A stretch of 64,000 nucleotides of DNA from UBA5239 sp040391785. Lineage in GTDB: Bacteria > Verrucomicrobiota > Lentisphaeria > Victivallales > Victivallaceae. Below the pieces are notes generated by a model that saw nothing but the letters and a program-made list of their open reading frames with translations, made no database searches and was not told the origin of the DNA. Positions within the stretch are counted from its first letter, which is position 1. The number at the start of each line of letters is the position of its first letter. The translations under genes were made by a program, and so were the position numbers. The DNA is taken from the NCBI GenBank assembly GCA_040391785.1, contig JBEBXH010000011.1:39978-103977 (forward strand), written 5' to 3'. Shown here in pieces: positions 43,602-52,549 of this stretch.

Positions 43602-43866
43602 GAAAGTTTATTGCGGTAAAGCCAGGTATGTGGAAGGGAAATATGGGCCATATTTTGAGATCAGTTTTTCGCCTGGCGACCTCGATAAAATCGCCGAATA
43701 TCCCGGCGAAAGCGGCTGGACCAATTTGCGAATGGTGCCGATGAGAAATCACGACGCCCGCGGCAATACACATACCATCTATTTTATTGCCAGGGCGCAG
43801 ATTAACGGTACTTTCGAATTCGACAAATCCCCGCACGAGGAACTGGAAGATGCGATACCATTTTAA
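43594..43866 (+). CDS. 90-aa protein with SSB-like C-terminal tip
   Basis: A small protein with several predicted strands (KVYCGKARYVEGKYGPYFEI, THTIYFIARAQ) and an acidic tail ending in EELEDAIPF. Bacterial single-stranded DNA-binding proteins end in a nearly identical acidic D-D-I-P-F tip that recruits partner proteins. The size is close to an OB-fold domain. It could be a mini-SSB acting on transferred single-stranded DNA, or a protein that mimics the SSB tail. The stop overlaps the convergent HU gene by 4 bp. Confidence 0.6.
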   Translation: MTEKVYCGKARYVEGKYGPYFEISFSPGDLDKIAEYPGESGWTNLRMVPMRNHDARGNTHTIYFIARAQINGTFEFDKSPHEELEDAIPF

Positions 43867-44141
43867 GAATTCAGGGCATCCCTTAATCTCTTACCCATCT
43901 TAAATTTAATAACTTTTCTGGCGGGAATTTTGACATCTTTTTGAGGAGCGTTTGGATTACGGCCGATGCGGGCTTTGCGCATGGCGACTTCGAATACACC
44001 GAAATTGCGGAGTTCCACGCTGCCGCCATTCAAGAGTTCGTTTTTGATGGCATCCAGGGTGAACTGAACTGCGATCGCAGCAGTCTGCTGTCTGATTCCT
44101 AATTCTCTATTCATTTTTTCGACAATTTCGCGTTTCGTCAT
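43863..44141 (-). CDS. HU/IHF-family DNA-bending protein
   Basis: A 92-aa protein with the full HU/IHF pattern: helical N-terminus (MTKREIVEKMNRELGIRQQT), the VELRNFGVFEV strand, the beta-arm with GRNPN (about residues 60-64), and a basic C-terminal helix. The usual length is 90-95 aa. HU-type proteins assist recombination and relaxosome assembly, so it may serve integration or transfer. It runs against the surrounding genes and has its own upstream region. Confidence 0.93.
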   Translation of the reverse strand: MTKREIVEKMNRELGIRQQTAAIAVQFTLDAIKNELLNGGSVELRNFGVFEVAMRKARIGRNPNAPQKDVKIPARKVIKFKMGKRLRDALNS

Positions 44142-44241
44142 AAATCATTCTCCAAGTAATATTTTCGTGTTTAAATATACCATGGGAATAGCGAATTTGC
44201 AACCGCAAAATCCTATAAAACCAAATACCCGGGAGGCAGAA

Positions 44242-45018
44242 TTGAAAACAACCACTTACTCAATGAACTGGAAAACCGGTAAGCTCGAACCGGCAAAGAC
44301 ACCGGAACTGTCGGTCGGCCAGGTCGTCTGGCTGAACGGCTACGGCCAGAATGAACACGATCATCAGCGCCAGGTCATCTACAAAATCTTCAAGGATGAA
44401 TGGGGGACCAGGTTTCATTGCGTGAATCTGGAAACATTTGAGCTGCGGGTTCATGAATTCATCAGGCCGGCGTCCGAGATTTTCGGTATCGGAACTTATT
44501 TCACGCCGGGCGATATAGCCGATCCCGCCGAAATCGAAGCCGCCTTGATCAAAGCCGATGAGAAGCGCCTGAAACGCGAAGCCGACATTGCCCGTATCGA
44601 AGCGGAAAACAACCGTCTGAAAGAACAGGGTAAACAGATGTTCGATACTATTGCGAACCGTGGTTACACGGCCTTCATTGTGGCCGAGCTTGAACGAGAC
44701 ATCAGTGATATTCAAAGTGACTACTGGGGATCTAAAACGGAGCGAACTATCATCCTGGCCGGCTCGAAACATCACCGGAAAATTTTCTCCGAATTCCGCA
44801 AAGCCGCACTGAACTGCGACATCCCGGAAGTCCGCGAGCTGGCGACCGCTCCGGCCGATTGGGAACACCGCGAAAATTACAGCATGGGGCATGGTTACTA
44901 CCTCGGCAAGGACAAATATTCCGGTTGGCATATTTCCAAAACCTGCATTCACGGCTGGCATGGAGTAGAAAGCCTGTACATCGCCGCCGCCCGCGAAGGC
45001 GGCTTCTGGATCAAATAA
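44242..45018 (+). CDS. hypothetical protein
   Basis: A 258-aa soluble protein, not recognised. The best start is a TTG at 44242, six bases after GGGAGG; no ATG is well placed. Residues 1-95 are beta-rich (SVGQVVWLNGYGQNEHDHQR), 110-155 form a charged helix, and the C-terminus has a Gly/His-rich stretch (YSMGHGYYLGKDKYSGWHIS). The gene is divergent from HU with 100 bp between. Confidence 0.62.
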   Translation: MKTTTYSMNWKTGKLEPAKTPELSVGQVVWLNGYGQNEHDHQRQVIYKIFKDEWGTRFHCVNLETFELRVHEFIRPASEIFGIGTYFTPGDIADPAEIEAALIKADEKRLKREADIARIEAENNRLKEQGKQMFDTIANRGYTAFIVAELERDISDIQSDYWGSKTERTIILAGSKHHRKIFSEFRKAALNCDIPEVRELATAPADWEHRENYSMGHGYYLGKDKYSGWHISKTCIHGWHGVESLYIAAAREGGFWIK

Positions 45019-45055
45019 TTAATCCACCAAATTGATTCCAAAGAGGAGTTGAGTC

Positions 45056-45811
45056 ATGTCTGAAGTTAAAACCATCAATATCGCAACATTACAACCGGAA
45101 CTGGTCGCAGCATTTGTTTCTGATAATCGTAAGGCGGGAGCCACAAATTTCACTGTTCTTTATAATGATAATCGATGCGAAGAAAAACGCCTGTTTACCA
45201 ATGGCAGCAGTATCGGTTATTACCCTCGAGGCAGTAGGAAATATGGCTACCGTTTTTTGCTGGAAGATGTAAAAGTCATTTCCTGTACCTTACCGAAAAA
45301 GATCAATGATGCAGAAGCATTTGCAAAGAACGCTCAACGGCTGATCGCAATTTTGACCGAATCCGGCCTTTGGGCAAATATTCTGAAAAACTTGAAGGAT
45401 GCTCTTGCGATTGACTACGAAACATTATGCAAGATGGAAAGGCCACCACTGGAGTCGAGCTTAATGGACAGCGTCGTCCGCTGGAATGTCAAGCAGATGA
45501 ATTTTCGCCCCCGAAATACATTCAAAGAAGAAGCGAATCGTTCCAACCAGCATACTCTTCAAGAGATTCATTGCGCTCTCGCAAGCTCGAAAACCCAATT
45601 CAAAGTGAGGGTTGAAGGGCAAAGCTATGATGTCAGTTTTTCATATAACGCGGCTCCTCTGGGCGAACCTATGTGGAAAGAATACCCGGATGATACAAAG
45701 GGAGATGGCGTTCGTCGCGGATGGTATTCCGAAGAATACCGGGGCTGCGCCAACGGTCACTATTATCTGGCCATTAATGATACTCATGCCATCTATTACG
45801 AAGATGACTGA
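45056..45811 (+). CDS. hypothetical protein
   Basis: A 251-aa soluble protein, not recognised. An AGAGGAG site precedes the ATG. The sequence ends in an aromatic acidic stretch (HYYLAINDTHAIYYEDD). A terminator-like hairpin follows after 66 bp. Confidence 0.62.
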   Translation: MSEVKTINIATLQPELVAAFVSDNRKAGATNFTVLYNDNRCEEKRLFTNGSSIGYYPRGSRKYGYRFLLEDVKVISCTLPKKINDAEAFAKNAQRLIAILTESGLWANILKNLKDALAIDYETLCKMERPPLESSLMDSVVRWNVKQMNFRPRNTFKEEANRSNQHTLQEIHCALASSKTQFKVRVEGQSYDVSFSYNAAPLGEPMWKEYPDDTKGDGVRRGWYSEEYRGCANGHYYLAINDTHAIYYEDD

Positions 45812-45877
45812 TTCTTTACTTTTGAACTGGCTGGAAGATATTCAATATTCGGAATCCGATAAAAATCAGAAACTTGT

Positions 45878-45916
45878 AACTCGATACGGCACCGGGATGT
45901 CCGTATCGAGTTTTTC
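45878..45916 (+). terminator. rho-independent terminator
   Basis: Perfect 12-bp stem AACTCGATACGG / CCGTATCGAGTT followed by TTTCATT. Confidence 0.75.
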
Positions 45917-45939
45917 ATTATTTGGAGGTTAAAAAGATT

Positions 45940-46074
45940 ATGAGAACCAGGGAATTTGATCCGAATCAGGAGTTCGCGGAGCGGGAGAAGGCTTGCAAGC
46001 AAGGAAGGAAGTTTCAGGCATATCTGCCGGTGAAACGACCGCCGAGTTTTAAGCGTTATGGTGAGTTTTATTAA
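45940..46074 (+). pseudogene. 5' half of a small gene interrupted by the RIT-like element
   Basis: TTTGGAGG precedes an ATG at 45940. The 44 codons read MRTREFDPNQEFAEREKACK, then QGRKFQAYLPVKRPPSFKRY and GEFY, and end in a stop formed by the first bases of the recombinase element. The 3' half is at 49339-49563, and joining at the proposed ends restores a frame of 118 codons. The product family is unknown. Confidence 0.75.
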
Positions 46075-46146
46075 TGTTGAGCGATAATAAAAAAACTCTA
46101 TTTATCGCTCAGGATGATAGTTTAATGCTTCACATTAATAATGATT

Positions 46147-47154
46147 TCAAAGTCTTTCAAGCCAGTCTAAAAGATCTTTATCTTCAGACCAGTCTTGTTG
46201 TTGAACAGAGTTCGGGGGGATTAGAGTTTCTAAAATCTGGCGTTTCATTTCGATGTCCATTGTGGCATAGCGATTTGTCGTTGTCGGACTGGAATGGCCC
46301 AGCCAATTGGCAATGGAGGATAAATCATTTCCAGATTTCAACATATAAACACCTGTACTATGTCGCATACTGTGGGGGTGCAATCGTTTATCTTTCAGAG
46401 ATACAATTTTCTTTGTGGCTAAATTAGTATATTTCGATAGAATGTATCTAACGCCAAAACGAGTCATGGCAACTCCACTATGGTTGATGAAAAGATTTTG
46501 ATGTGAGAGCTTTGCAGCTCGCATTGCATTAAGATATTGCTGAATTGCATTGACGGTATTTTTCCAAAGAGGGCATGTTCTCTCTTTTCTCCCTTTTCCA
46601 ATAATATGAACACTGTATGGAGACAAAAATTGAATATCACTAATTGCCACATCCACAACCTCTTGAGCTCTTGCTCCTGTATTGAACATAAAAATGATTA
46701 ATGCATAATCCCGAAGTCCCCAAAGCGAAGATTTGTCAATGATTTGCAATATCTGTTCAATTTCATTATACTCAAAGTATTCAACTTCTCGGCTTATTGT
46801 CCTTTTGAAAGGAATATTTAGTATTTGTTGACAAAGAAATATACTCTGCGGCTCTCGAAATGCAACATACTTAAAAAAACAATGAATTGCAGCAAGGCGA
46901 ATATTTCGCGTGGATGTTGAATTGCTCCGTTTGAGCTCAAGATAGTCAAGGAAATGAAGTATTAACTCAGATGAAAAAGTGTTGAGTTCGATTTTTTCAA
47001 TCGGAATTCCATTATTTGTAATATATCGTAAAAGCAATTTCATAGTATCTCGATAATTAGTTATGGTGTTGGGGCTTACTCCTTTTATTTCTGTAAGATG
47101 TTTTTCAAAAAAGTCAGTTACAATTTTTGCAAATAAATGTGTTGCTTGAGGCAT
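46147..47154 (-). CDS. tyrosine recombinase, third of the RIT-like trio
   Basis: A 335-aa recombinase with a SAM-like N-terminal domain (KGVSPNTITNYRDTMKLLLR) and an intact catalytic domain: Arg in NTGARAQEVVDVA (about 162), a Lys in GKGRKERTCPL, HSMRH (about 261), LGHSSP, and Tyr in TTNRYATMD (about 293). The start follows TAGGAGAAATC and lies 13 bp after the fused recombinase stop codon. Length matches the third recombinase of RIT elements. Confidence 0.9.
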   Translation of the reverse strand: MPQATHLFAKIVTDFFEKHLTEIKGVSPNTITNYRDTMKLLLRYITNNGIPIEKIELNTFSSELILHFLDYLELKRSNSTSTRNIRLAAIHCFFKYVAFREPQSIFLCQQILNIPFKRTISREVEYFEYNEIEQILQIIDKSSLWGLRDYALIIFMFNTGARAQEVVDVAISDIQFLSPYSVHIIGKGRKERTCPLWKNTVNAIQQYLNAMRAAKLSHQNLFINHSGVAMTRFGVRYILSKYTNLATKKIVSLKDKRLHPHSMRHSTGVYMLKSGNDLSSIANWLGHSSPTTTNRYATMDIEMKRQILETLIPPNSVQQQDWSEDKDLLDWLERL

Positions 47155-47167
47155 TTTATGATTTCTC

Positions 47168-49309
47168 CTATCCTAAGTTGCCATAAGTTTTTTCAAATTT
47201 ATCATTTACAGCAATTCGCAATGGCTCAACAAGTGATAAATAATAAGATGTATTATTTATGGAGACATGTCCCATATAAGAAGAAAGTAATGGCAAAAAG
47301 GCATTCAAGTCAAGTTTTTGTTCGTATGCTTTTATTAAGCTATTGACTGCAAGGGAATGCCGAAGGTCATGAAAGCGAGGTAAATATCCTGATTTTGTTA
47401 CGATGCCAAGCAATGCACAAAGTTTTTTGAAATTATTTCTTATTGTCGAACCATCAACCGGTCGATTTTCTATACACCTTGCGTAACTTAAGAATACTGG
47501 CATATCAGGTGTAAAAATAATTCCATGTCCATTCAATGTGATAAAATAGTTTTTCAACTCAGAAACAACAGATTTTGCAAGAGGAATTACCCGCTGTTTA
47601 TGGAATTTAGTTTTGCTGATAAGAAGAGTTTCATTATTCAAATCAATATCCTCTCGTTTTATGTTGCAAGCCTCAGATATTCTTAATCCGCAAGTATATG
47701 CGATAGCAATTGCCATGCGAACCACCATTGGCTTGTATTGATATTCATTATGGTTTATGAAAAGACTTTGAGTTTCTACTAAAATCTTTCCCACTTCCTC
47801 TGGTGTGAGAATATGAGCGATACGTTTTCTGGACATAGCAATATACATCGAAGCATCCAGGCAGAAACAGTCACTTTGCTCACGTCTTAAATATTTAAAA
47901 AAATTAATTACACTGTGAATCCTAAGAGCTCTAGTAGCAGCCGAAATATTATCTAATGAACATATCCAGTTATCAAAAATTTCTTGATTTACAATTTTAT
48001 TCGCCGTAGAGTTCTTTAGGAAATGATCAAAAAGCCGTAGCGCCCGTTCTTGGTTACGAAAAACAATACCAAAAGAGTTCTTTAAGGTAATGTATTTTTT
48101 TATCTGAACGGCAAGAAAGCTAGTAAATTCCCAATTGAGTTTTTGGGGCAGATAATCGCGGCGACGAGGGATATTTTTTATATTGATAGACGGGCGATTT
48201 ACCCAAGTTCTTGGTGGCTGTGGATAATCCAATGGGACGCATCGCATATCATCTACCGCGAGGCGAATATATGTAGCAGTACTATCTGGATTATGATGTC
48301 CAAGCAAATCTCCGATAACTTTTATACTTTTTTGTTTTGCAATCATATACATTGCAAACGAATGACGTAAGCAATGTGCATTCTTGAAAGGAACTTGTAA
48401 TCCAGAATGTTTTACTGCTCTTTTCAATGTATCAGTGATAATATTATGGCGAAACGGATTATGAGGCGCAAGTTTTCGGAGAAAAACATGTCGTGACCTG
48501 AGATTCATAGGTCGGCCATTTTGTAAATAATCTATCAACGCACAAGCGACTGCATCTGTTAGCGGATGTCGAATTTCATTTTTTGTTTTTGGCTGTCGGA
48601 TTTTTATCGATTTCTCTCTCCAATTAATATCGTCCAACAAAAGACCAGCAATCTCTTTATCGCGTAGGCCATAATTTGTCCCCAGCATCATTATAGCATA
48701 ATCACGTTTCCCTAACTGGGTAGTTCGGTCAATACTTGAACAAAGCTGCATCACTGTTTTCCAAGGCAATGCCTTTGGCAACTTTTCTTTTTTGTAAATT
48801 TTGGGACCATACAACATTTTATGAAGAGGTGACGAAATTCTTTTATTGAAATACAAGTAGGATAAATAACGCCTTAAATGTCCGATTATATACCGTTTCA
48901 TATACCGGGAAAAATGATTACAGCCTTGGATCAAAAATGCATCAATTGTTTCAATTTTTAATTGTTGAACAGCATTTTTATTTTCATTTAAACCAATAAA
49001 AGTCCAGAACTGTCGAAGATATAAATGATAGCTAGATATCGTGCTTTTTTCCAGACCAACAACATGTTGCAGATATTTTTCAAATGCCTTCCACTCTTTA
49101 AATGCTGGCGTTTTTACCACTCGGCAAGGCTTTATTATTTTTTTGCAACGCAAATATTCCCTGAGTTTGGAAACTAATGCTGATGGACCTTTCTGGTTTC
49201 GCTTCAAAAAATATTTCCAAACGATATCAAAATCATCATCTGATATTTCATGGATCTCAGAAAAACCTTTATTCTGAAATTCTCGTATTACAACTCCAGA
49301 ATATCCCAT
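47168..49309 (-). CDS. fused double tyrosine recombinase (first and second of the RIT-like trio)
   Basis: A 713-aa protein with two complete recombinases. The first catalytic domain has TNYGLRDKEIAGLL (Arg near 214), a PKTKNEIRHPL hairpin, HCLRHS (near 315), LGHHNPDS and Tyr in TATYIRLAV (near 346). The second has TCGLRISEACNIK (near 540), SKTKFHKQRVIPL, FHDLRHS (near 648), MGHVSINN and Tyr in SYYLSLVEP (near 691). Between them is a second core-binding domain (about 400-500). No stop codon or frameshift marks the junction. The ATG at 49309 is chosen because the longer frame begins outside the element. Ribosome site is weak. Confidence 0.85.
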   Translation of the reverse strand: MGYSGVVIREFQNKGFSEIHEISDDDFDIVWKYFLKRNQKGPSALVSKLREYLRCKKIIKPCRVVKTPAFKEWKAFEKYLQHVVGLEKSTISSYHLYLRQFWTFIGLNENKNAVQQLKIETIDAFLIQGCNHFSRYMKRYIIGHLRRYLSYLYFNKRISSPLHKMLYGPKIYKKEKLPKALPWKTVMQLCSSIDRTTQLGKRDYAIMMLGTNYGLRDKEIAGLLLDDINWREKSIKIRQPKTKNEIRHPLTDAVACALIDYLQNGRPMNLRSRHVFLRKLAPHNPFRHNIITDTLKRAVKHSGLQVPFKNAHCLRHSFAMYMIAKQKSIKVIGDLLGHHNPDSTATYIRLAVDDMRCVPLDYPQPPRTWVNRPSINIKNIPRRRDYLPQKLNWEFTSFLAVQIKKYITLKNSFGIVFRNQERALRLFDHFLKNSTANKIVNQEIFDNWICSLDNISAATRALRIHSVINFFKYLRREQSDCFCLDASMYIAMSRKRIAHILTPEEVGKILVETQSLFINHNEYQYKPMVVRMAIAIAYTCGLRISEACNIKREDIDLNNETLLISKTKFHKQRVIPLAKSVVSELKNYFITLNGHGIIFTPDMPVFLSYARCIENRPVDGSTIRNNFKKLCALLGIVTKSGYLPRFHDLRHSLAVNSLIKAYEQKLDLNAFLPLLSSYMGHVSINNTSYYLSLVEPLRIAVNDKFEKTYGNLG

Positions 49310-49338
49310 AAGAGTAGTTATGTTGAGCTCAACATAAT

Positions 49339-49563
49339 AAGCGGCGAACCGCGGCATTGTATGCGAGATACAAGTTTTACCCATCGTATCTCGGGGAGAA
49401 CCGGTGTTTTCCCGAGCTTGGCGACTGCATTATTTTCCTGCCGTATACCGGAATGCTGTTAGGCAAGTACGAACAGCTCAATCCGCCGGTGGTCAGGGAA
49501 TTCTTCGCAAAACTGATCAATGAAAAAATGCCGAAGCGCAAAGAGCTACGGCCCAAATTGTAA
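49339..49563 (+). pseudogene. 3' half of the small gene interrupted by the RIT-like element
   Basis: An open frame without its own start reads KRRTAALYARYKFYPSYLGE, then NRCFPELGDCIIFLPYTGML and LGKYEQLNPPVVREFFAKLI before a basic end (KMPKRKELRPKL). Joined to GEFY of the 5' half it forms one 118-aa protein of unknown family. Confidence 0.75.
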
Positions 49564-49584
49564 CACCATTAGAGGGGTTAATAA

Positions 49585-50505
49585 ATGAAAAAGTACATTG
49601 TTTATGATGTCGATAAAGGCGCCCAGGAAAAGGCTGAAGCTGAATTGGCTGAAGCTGTCAATGGCAAAAAGCGATTTATAAAACGTTATCCGTTTCAACT
49701 TTATGCTTTGAATGGATGCAACTACAGTATATCAATTCGCAAAAAGATCAAAGGTTTGGACTCGCTTGAAAATTTTCTGCATGATTTCATTCGTTATGCA
49801 CAAAGCAATCTGATCGCCATTGAGAAATACATTTTCAGCAAATATGCCATTCATGGGAGCATGTCGGAAATTATAATGGATGTTGAGAAAGCGGAATTAA
49901 CCTTCTCATTATTGTATAATCATCCGAATATGTTTAATGCACTGGGAAAAGATCATTTGAAACTGGAATATTTTCTTGCTCAAATGGATATGGAAATAGA
50001 AAATATCGGCGGCACTTTGGTGGACGCAACGGATTTTTATCAGTCGCCGAATGGCCGGAAAGAACAGCTTTACAACGATGGCAACGGCAAGCACCAGGAA
50101 CTTTGGGACATATTATCGGAAGAACCGCTCTTGACCCCTGGAAAGACTCGTCCCGGCGAACTTTTCCGTGCGGCGCAATGGCTTTACGATTCCTGGCACA
50201 GTGACTACGAACGGATTGAAGAAAAATTCTCTATAAAGCGGAATGCCACAATCATCAACGCATGGAATTTTCTTCGGAGATTTCCTGATTACGATGCGAG
50301 TGAATTGGCGGATAACCTCTACAGCGCCTCAAGCATGGAGGATTACGAGCACTGTCTCGAAGAAATGATGGATGCGGTTTTGGAATACGTCAACCATGCG
50401 GAACCGATACCGAATGATATGGATATCGGAGATCACCAGTATGACGATGTTTCAAATTTTACCTTCATCGACGATGATGATTTAGAAAACGATGAAGAAT
50501 ACTGA
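49585..50505 (+). CDS. hypothetical protein with acidic tail
   Basis: A 306-aa soluble protein, family not recognised. Mostly helical, ending in a strongly acidic stretch (FTFIDDDDLENDEEY). AGAGGGG precedes the ATG. It begins 21 bp after the interrupted gene and opens the last gene group of the element. Confidence 0.65.
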   Translation: MKKYIVYDVDKGAQEKAEAELAEAVNGKKRFIKRYPFQLYALNGCNYSISIRKKIKGLDSLENFLHDFIRYAQSNLIAIEKYIFSKYAIHGSMSEIIMDVEKAELTFSLLYNHPNMFNALGKDHLKLEYFLAQMDMEIENIGGTLVDATDFYQSPNGRKEQLYNDGNGKHQELWDILSEEPLLTPGKTRPGELFRAAQWLYDSWHSDYERIEEKFSIKRNATIINAWNFLRRFPDYDASELADNLYSASSMEDYEHCLEEMMDAVLEYVNHAEPIPNDMDIGDHQYDDVSNFTFIDDDDLENDEEY

Positions 50506-50515
50506 AGAGGTAATT

Positions 50516-50821
50516 ATGAATTTTGACAGTGAGTTGGCTTTGCAGCAATTGTGCTGTTCGGACACGCCGGTGAGAATTTTGAAAATGCTGGTCGGTTCCA
50601 CGCATGTTCATGCGGGGCCGGAGAAGGCCGAGTTTACCTTTAAAATGTGTTCGAAAGCGAATACCTGCCGCATCGAATACACGGTAAATGACACCTATAA
50701 AATGACATTTCTGCAAATCGTTGGCCGGGAACTGGTGGAAATCGAAGTATTCGATGAGCTTTTTTTCGATGATCTCAAAGGGGTATTTGAATCTTTCACC
50801 GGCTTATATTTGAGCCTATAA
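50516..50821 (+). CDS. hypothetical protein
   Basis: A 101-aa protein, not recognised; start at the ATG after AAGAGG. It contains a beta-rich centre (AEFTFKMCSKANTCRIEYTV) and an acidic hydrophobic C-terminus (FDELFFDDLKGVFESFTG). Confidence 0.6.
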   Translation: MNFDSELALQQLCCSDTPVRILKMLVGSTHVHAGPEKAEFTFKMCSKANTCRIEYTVNDTYKMTFLQIVGRELVEIEVFDELFFDDLKGVFESFTGLYLSL

Positions 50822-50830
50822 GGAGGGCTT

Positions 50831-51253
50831 ATGCAATCTGAATTACAGGAACTGGAATTGGTTATTCCGTGCTCGGAAATCGATTTCGGGCTGCTGGTGA
50901 GGCAGCAGAAAGAAATCAACCGGATGCGGTCGCGTGTCACGACTTCGCGGTCACAAAATTATCAGACTTTGACCGGAGTTTTGCATTTGTATGATTTTTT
51001 GACCGATACGTATCTGGATGCCATCAACAATCTGGTGCTGATCCAGGATTACGCGGCACACCGGCAGTATTTTGCGATCAACGCTTTGTATTGCCGGAAT
51101 AGCATGGACCAGGAGGCCTACGAACAGGCCATCCGTACTCGGAAAATCAGTTCGGCGGAGTCGGTCATCGGCTGTCCGTCGAAGCGGTTTTCGCAGGCGG
51201 ATTGGGCAAATTTCCGCAAGCACGGTCTGAACGAGCCATTCGAGCTGAACTGA
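50831..51253 (+). CDS. hypothetical protein, last gene of the accessory run
   Basis: A 140-aa helical soluble protein, not recognised, preceded by AAGGAGG and 9 bp after the previous stop codon. The sequence beyond it no longer has the small-gene pattern of the element. Confidence 0.6.
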   Translation: MQSELQELELVIPCSEIDFGLLVRQQKEINRMRSRVTTSRSQNYQTLTGVLHLYDFLTDTYLDAINNLVLIQDYAAHRQYFAINALYCRNSMDQEAYEQAIRTRKISSAESVIGCPSKRFSQADWANFRKHGLNEPFELN

Positions 51254-51437
51254 AGAACACGCCTCCGGAGCCTTATGGGCATGCCTGTTGTTATGGGAAT
51301 TGTGCATGTGTTGAAGGAAATTGGAGGCACCGAAGTTCCAGCGCCTCGGGCTAAATCAGGTATTGCCGAAAACCTCCGGAAAGTTTCGGAAAGTTCTTTA
51401 AAATCCCGCAGAATACTATAGAGATAAACCATTGAAC
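51254..51437. other. intergenic segment, possible right limit of the element
   Basis: No gene seen. It separates the plus-strand accessory run from the minus-strand GntR-type regulator. GTTGTTAT here (near 51283) also occurs at the left junction (near 8725), but eight bases are too few to claim an att site. Confidence 0.35.
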
Positions 51438-52529
51438 TCAAATTCTTTCCAGGTGAGAATGGATGATATGGCCGGGGGCAAAGTTGCTTTTCTGGGAATA
51501 TTGATATTCCAACGATTGGGTTATTTTGCCGATGATGTTCGGGATATCGAGCCGGACCAGGTATAAATTGTTCATCTTCTCCTTTTGGGAATCAGGAATC
51601 ATGTCGATCACGGCAAGCTGGAAATCCCTCGGCGGCGTCATTCCACGCAGTTTGAGCTGCTCACAGGCAGTCATGGCATTGTTTTCCGAGATTGCGATAA
51701 CCACTGTACCCAAGGTAACATTTCGGAATACCTTCGAGATGATTTTCGGGGTCAGCCCGGTTCTGGTATCCCATCGGTGGACCGTTATCTGCGCCGAATC
51801 CACATTATGCGTTTTCAGAGTGCCGATTAACGGATGAACGATCTCTTCATTCAGCCAATTCGCCACTTTGCGCTGCTGTTCCTCGGCTAACTTCCGGTAG
51901 GTGGATTTTTCATCGAACAACAGGAATATATAATTCTCGGTTCTGTTCATCAGAAAATGACTGATCAGCTCCCACAAGGCGCTTTTGAAGGCCACATGAA
52001 TATGGTTCGGCAAAACATGTTTCTTCATTCGGCCGACGATTACATACGGCTTGCCGCTCTTTTTAACCAATTCATGATATTCTCCAAAAGCATCCAGGAC
52101 ATCAAAGATAACATACGCATCGATATCGTTGATCTGTAAATCCATATTTTCGTGGTACTGGAGGCATCTTACATGACATCCTTTCCTCATCAGTTCATGC
52201 TGAATCGCATAAACCATTTTCAGGGTGATTTCCGAGCTTCCACTCATGCTGAAATCGGCCAGGAATGCGACACTCCTGGACATGAAATCTTCATTGTCAA
52301 ACAATGGCTTTTCACGGGCAAGAACGATGCTTTTACGTCCGCGCGCCACCGAAACATAGCCTTTTTCAACCAGAATGTTCACCACCCGGAGAGCCGTAAC
52401 CCTGCTGATGCCATAGATATTAGTCATGGCATCAAGAGAGGGAAACACAGCTCCGACCCGGTATATACCAGTTTTCATTTCCTTAATTATGATCTCGGCA
52501 ATCTGCGGATATATTTTCGGCGGCGCCAT
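51438..52529 (-). CDS. GntR-HTH / LacI-sensor transcriptional regulator
   Basis: A 363-aa regulator. Residues 1-70 are a GntR winged helix (IYPQIAEIIIKEMKTGIYRV, SRVTALRVVNILVEKGYVSV), and residues 90-363 resemble the periplasmic-binding-like sensor of LacI/AraR-type proteins (YVIFDVLDAFGEYHELVKKS, with a PRDFQLAVIDMIPD strand). This AraR-like combination usually senses sugars. The ATG at 52529 follows GGAGAAGG. It is 60 bp downstream of the giant surface-protein gene on the same strand, beyond a hairpin, and might regulate it. Confidence 0.85.
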   Translation of the reverse strand: MAPPKIYPQIAEIIIKEMKTGIYRVGAVFPSLDAMTNIYGISRVTALRVVNILVEKGYVSVARGRKSIVLAREKPLFDNEDFMSRSVAFLADFSMSGSSEITLKMVYAIQHELMRKGCHVRCLQYHENMDLQINDIDAYVIFDVLDAFGEYHELVKKSGKPYVIVGRMKKHVLPNHIHVAFKSALWELISHFLMNRTENYIFLLFDEKSTYRKLAEEQQRKVANWLNEEIVHPLIGTLKTHNVDSAQITVHRWDTRTGLTPKIISKVFRNVTLGTVVIAISENNAMTACEQLKLRGMTPPRDFQLAVIDMIPDSQKEKMNNLYLVRLDIPNIIGKITQSLEYQYSQKSNFAPGHIIHSHLERI

Positions 52530-52549
52530 CTCCTTCTCCCCTGAAAGCA

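Larger units (their letters stand above)
46072..49338. mobile_element. recombinase-in-trio (RIT) type element with fused recombinases
   Basis: A 3.27-kb insertion carrying only tyrosine recombinase domains, three in all, on the minus strand. Its ends share an inverted TAATGTTGAGC / ATTATGTTGAGC. The right end also holds a perfect 20-bp palindrome (TTATGTTGAGCTCAACATAA, 49318-49337), and the left end an inverted pair GAGCGATAA / TTATCGCTC (46080-46111). Removing 46072-49338 rejoins a small gene in frame. RIT elements are known as three tandem recombinase genes; here the first two are one gene. Exact ends could shift by 1-3 bp because of repeated TAA/AAT at the edges. Confidence 0.82.

Noticed and set aside
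46074..46427. A plus-strand gene starting MLSDNKKTLF at the left end of the RIT-like element
   Set aside because: It begins in the terminal repeat, has no ribosome site, and continues antisense to the third recombinase.
8725..51290. GTTGTTAT near both presumed ends as an att core
   Set aside because: Eight bases are expected many times by chance in 42 kb, and the flanks show no prepilin sequence on the right.
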